64,000 nt of DNA, taken from Lachnoanaerobaculum orale. GTDB taxonomy: Bacteria > Bacillota > Clostridia > Lachnospirales > Lachnospiraceae. This document shows positions 61,638-64,000 of this stretch, one piece after another (position 1 is the stretch's first letter; every line of letters begins with the position of its first letter). The notes below the pieces were generated by a model. That model searched no databases, was not told the DNA's origin, and saw nothing but the letters and a program-made list of their open reading frames with translations. The DNA is taken from assembly GCF_003862485.1 (NCBI RefSeq), contig NZ_RRCM01000001.1:373896-437895 (forward strand), in the 5' to 3' direction. Both the position numbers and the translations under genes were made by a program.

Positions 61638-61811
61638 TATATTCATGTTGAATAACTATATTCCCTACAGTTTCAGTATTACTTAATGATGATTAGATAA
61701 TCAATGGAGAAGTGGTTAGAGTATATCTTCGGAGGATTAAGAGTTTTTATGAAAATATGACAATGTATGTCCGGTTATTGTGATATAATAATTATAGGAG
61801 ATGTTAAGACG

Positions 61812-62711
61812 ATGAAAGATAATAGGCTGTTTAGGATACTATATTATATTCTGGAAAAGGGAAAAGTCACAGCAAGCGAACTTGCTGATAAATTTGAGGT
61901 ATCAGTTAGAACAATTTATAGAGATATTGACTCTATCAGTAGTGCCGGTATTCCCATCTATGCGTTGCAAGGAAAGGGCGGCGGAATAGAAATTGCTGAG
62001 GATTTTGTGCTTAGTAAATCATTGCTGTCTGAAAATGAGAAACAGCAAATTATGTCAGCTCTTCAAGGATTGGATAATACCGCAATACAGCATGAGAATG
62101 AGCTTCTAACAAAACTTTCCGCACTCTTTAAAATGAAAAATACCGGTTGGATAGAGGTTGATTTTAATAATTGGCAAAACAATAAGCTGTATGAACAAAC
62201 GTTTAATGATATTAAATCTGCAATTTTAAGTAAAAACATTATTTCATTCACATATTTTAGCAGTAATGAAAAAGAAACAAGTAGAAGAGTTAAACCCGTT
62301 AGACTACTTTTCAAGAGTCAGGACTGGTATCTATATGCTTTCTGTTTACTTAGAAATGATTTTAGATATTTCAAATTGTCCCGTATAAAGAATTTAGAAA
62401 TCCATACTGAAAAGTTTGATGACAGCTTTGAAGATGCAATTCTCAAGAAAGAAATGCCACACGAGAACACGGTGCATATAAAAGTTAAGTTTGATCGTAA
62501 AGTTGCCTTTCGAGTATATGATGAGATAAACGGAGAAATCATAGAAGATAATGATGGAAATTTATATTCGGAAATAGAAATAACGAATGACTATAACCTA
62601 TACAATTATATTTTTTCTTTCGGGGATGGAGCGGAAGTATTAGAACCGAAAGAGATACGAATGCAGATTAAAGAAATGATAAATAAAATGGCAGAAAAAT
62701 ATATAATATGA
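61812..62711 (+). CDS. HTH/WYL-domain transcriptional regulator (YafY/PafC type)
   Basis: A 299-aa regulator: N-terminal HTH (RLFRILYYILEKGKVTASEL then ADKFEVSVRTIYRDIDSISS), central WYL domain with SFTYFSSNEKETSRRVKPVR and QDWYLYAFCLLRNDFRYFKL, and a WCX C-terminal part. Start 61812 is chosen at the conserved MKDNRLFRILYY, 11 nt after AGGAG; a longer frame to 61767 is unlikely. It probably controls the two downstream genes. Confidence 0.9.
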   Translation: MKDNRLFRILYYILEKGKVTASELADKFEVSVRTIYRDIDSISSAGIPIYALQGKGGGIEIAEDFVLSKSLLSENEKQQIMSALQGLDNTAIQHENELLTKLSALFKMKNTGWIEVDFNNWQNNKLYEQTFNDIKSAILSKNIISFTYFSSNEKETSRRVKPVRLLFKSQDWYLYAFCLLRNDFRYFKLSRIKNLEIHTEKFDDSFEDAILKKEMPHENTVHIKVKFDRKVAFRVYDEINGEIIEDNDGNLYSEIEITNDYNLYNYIFSFGDGAEVLEPKEIRMQIKEMINKMAEKYII

Positions 62712-62723
62712 CAAATGGTGTCA
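62709..62723. promoter_or_regulatory. TGACA-N5-TGTCA dyad before the GyrI-like gene
   Basis: The dyad begins at the stop codon of the WYL gene and is followed by a TATAAT at 62736-62741 in front of the GyrI-like gene; candidate operator of the WYL regulator. Confidence 0.5.
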
Positions 62724-62774
62724 AGTATACTCCTGTATAATAAAATTAACCAATTGTAAAGGGAGGACCTGATA

Positions 62775-63389
62775 ATGAAATATGAGTGGAGAAAACAAGA
62801 AAAGAATATTTATGGCGTAAAGCAAAAACCTGTCATTGTAGAAGTGCCAAAGCAAAAATTTATTTTGGTAAAAGGTAAAGGAAATCCGAATGAAGTAGAT
62901 TTTTCAGATAGAATATCCGCTTTATATTCTCTTGCTTATGCCATTAAAATGTTGTTTAAAAATTCAATGAAAAATAAAACTGATAACGAGATTGCAGATT
63001 TTACGGTATATCCACTAGAGGGATTTTGGAAAAAAGTAAATGGAGAAGAGCTTGATAAAAATAAACTGGAATACACATTGATGATTAAACAACCTGATTT
63101 TATTACACAAGAGATATTCACAAAGGCGCTTGAGAATATAAAAAAGAAAAAGCCTAACGCATTGTATGATGAGATGAGTTTTAGAGAAATAGAAGAGGGT
63201 AAATCCATTCAGATTTTACATGTTGGAAGTTATGATGAGGAGCCAAAATCATTTGAACAGATGAATGAATTTGCAAGAAAACTTAATCTTAGAAGAATAG
63301 GTGATTTTCATAAAGAAATATATTTAAGTAATAAAAACAGGACAACAGAAGAAAAACAAAAAACCATATTAAGATATTCAGTGAAATAG
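62775..63389 (+). CDS. GyrI-like small-molecule-binding protein
   Basis: A 204-aa protein of the GyrI-like superfamily (PIVEVPKQKFILVKGKGNPN region, DFTVYPLEGFWKKV, SFREIEEGKSIQILHVGSYD and EPKSFEQMNEFARKLNL, IGDFHKEIYLS). Such proteins bind small amphipathic molecules and are often encoded beside WYL or MerR regulators. GGGAGGA precedes the ATG. Confidence 0.85.
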   Translation: MKYEWRKQEKNIYGVKQKPVIVEVPKQKFILVKGKGNPNEVDFSDRISALYSLAYAIKMLFKNSMKNKTDNEIADFTVYPLEGFWKKVNGEELDKNKLEYTLMIKQPDFITQEIFTKALENIKKKKPNALYDEMSFREIEEGKSIQILHVGSYDEEPKSFEQMNEFARKLNLRRIGDFHKEIYLSNKNRTTEEKQKTILRYSVK

Positions 63390-63401
63390 GAGGAATTTAT
63401 T

Positions 63402-63765
63402 ATGCCAAGACCAACGACAAAAAATGATTTAATGACTGCTGCTAAGGGAAACTATGAAAAGTTAAATTTACTTATTTCAAAGATGACAGAGGAAGAGTTA
63501 AACACACCGTTTGATTTTTCAAAAGATGAAAAGAAAAAAGAAGCGCATTGGAGAAGAAAAACCATTTTTGCCTGAACCATATAACTGGAAAACTTATGGA
63601 GATATGAATGTGGAATTTTGGAAGAAACATCAAAATACTTCTCTTGAAGACGCAATTAAAATGGTTCATAAATCACATAGTGATGTATTAGCGTTAGCTG
63701 AAAAATTTACAAATGAAGAACTCTTTTCAAAAGGTATTTATAAATGGGTCGGAGGAAGTGTGTGA
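63402..63765 (+). pseudogene. ClbS/DfsB family gene broken by internal deletion and frameshift
   Basis: The front (63402-63575) encodes MPRPTTKNDLMTAAKGNYEK to KKEAHW and stops early. A second frame from about 63555 encodes KPFLPEPYNWKTYGDMNVEF, KKHQNTSLEDAIKMVHKSHS and EELFSKGIYKWVGGSV. In intact ClbS/DfsB-like four-helix proteins some 30 residues separate these parts and about 30 follow, so a stretch is deleted in the middle, the frame is shifted, and the C-terminus is cut. AGGAGG still precedes the ATG. Confidence 0.82.
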
Positions 63766-63777
63766 ATAAAATAGTTT

Positions 63778-63812
63778 ATAGCCACTGCACCGGATTGGTG
63801 TGGTGGCTATTT
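63778..63812. terminator. Bidirectional terminator
   Basis: ATAGCCAC and GTGGCTAT form an 8-bp stem between convergent genes, with A/T runs on both sides. Confidence 0.75.
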
Positions 63813-63819
63813 TAAAGTT

Positions 63820-64000
63820 TTATAACATCTCCAACCAATTCTGTTGTGAATGAAGAATTCTATGGATTTGTACAGTCTTACTATCTTCAAAAACTTTATA
63901 AAAGATAACGTAATTCTTAACAATACACTTTCTAAAACCTTTACTATTCAAATAAGCATCATCTGACAGATTAAAACGGTATGGTAAAGTTGATAATGAA
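63820..64000 (-). CDS. RelE/ParE family toxin, 3' part only
   Basis: The visible 60 codons read LPYRFNLSDDAYLNSKGFRK, CIVKNYVIFYKVFEDSKTVQ and IHRILHSQQNWLEML-stop, the C-terminal core of RelE/ParE-superfamily mRNA-interferase or gyrase toxins (YVIFY and I-x-R-I-x-H motifs). The gene enters from beyond the right edge; its antitoxin is not in view. Confidence 0.82.
   Translation of the reverse strand, partial: SLSTLPYRFNLSDDAYLNSKGFRKCIVKNYVIFYKVFEDSKTVQIHRILHSQQNWLEML

Overview
This 64 kb window looks like a chromosome segment of a low-GC, strictly fermentative Firmicute, most likely a member of Lachnospiraceae (an inference from gene content, AGGAGG ribosome sites, TTGACA/TATAAT promoters, codon use and families such as DUF5104 lipoproteins and DUF2156/GNAT pairs; no 16S rRNA is present). 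Most of it is ordinary housekeeping and catabolic DNA, broken by two accessory stretches.

Layout. 0-12.5 kb: PHP phosphoesterase, MATE and EamA transporters, a LysR regulator, uvrB with a LexA/DinR-type box, a split ThrE-type exporter, xylulokinase, then a tightly overlapped run bcp-yaaA-YbaK-like deacylase-Y-family polymerase. 12.5-25.2 kb: accessory region. It holds a 5'-truncated DUF1016 nuclease and then about 11 kb of AT-rich tandem paralogs: three copies of a one-TM 249-aa protein (family A), three whole and two broken copies of a one-TM 150-180-aa protein (family B), a displaced Rhs C-terminal tip with a DUF4474-like domain, three DUF5104-like lipoproteins, a WXG100-like small protein, and two large paralogs (family C). 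Gene remnants, gene-conversion mosaics and repeated junctions show it to be an orphan toxin/immunity array related to type VII secretion/Rhs polymorphic toxins, without the secretory trunk gene. 25.3-33 kb: glpK, chorismate mutase, a rubrerythrin-like protein, a DUF2156/GNAT pair, a C39-like protein, a RelA/SpoT-domain protein with a small partner, an orphan Phd antitoxin, and gldA. 33-41 kb: second accessory stretch with DUF1643 (damaged 5' end), two RlaP-type nucleotidyltransferases, a dead RelBE-like pair, and an XRE regulator coupled to an ImmA/IrrE-Fic fusion; then a low-molecular-weight phosphatase and an AAA/DUF4143 ATPase. 41-54.5 kb: Fe-alcohol dehydrogenase, a zur-znuACB-type operon, gpmI, an SLH protein with a MacAB-like efflux operon, a CPBP protease and a GT2 glycosyltransferase. 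54.5-61.6 kb: tRNA-Val and tRNA-Met, then a hexuronate locus (uxaC, LacI regulator, uxaA, IclR regulator, KDPG aldolase, KDG kinase) with two clear operator palindromes. 61.6-64 kb: WYL regulator, GyrI-like protein, a broken ClbS/DfsB gene and the 3' end of a RelE/ParE toxin on the minus strand.

How it works together. The hexuronate genes convert glucuronate/galacturonate and altronate to 2-keto-3-deoxygluconate, then KDPG, then pyruvate plus glyceraldehyde-3-phosphate; the tagaturonate/fructuronate reductase is not in the window. glpK, gldA, the Fe-ADH and gpmI belong to glycerol and lower-glycolytic carbon flow. The znu operon imports zinc or a similar metal under a Fur-family repressor. 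The most unusual content is the orphan array at 14.1-25.2 kb and the XRE plus ImmA/IrrE-Fic pair at 36.6-38.3 kb.
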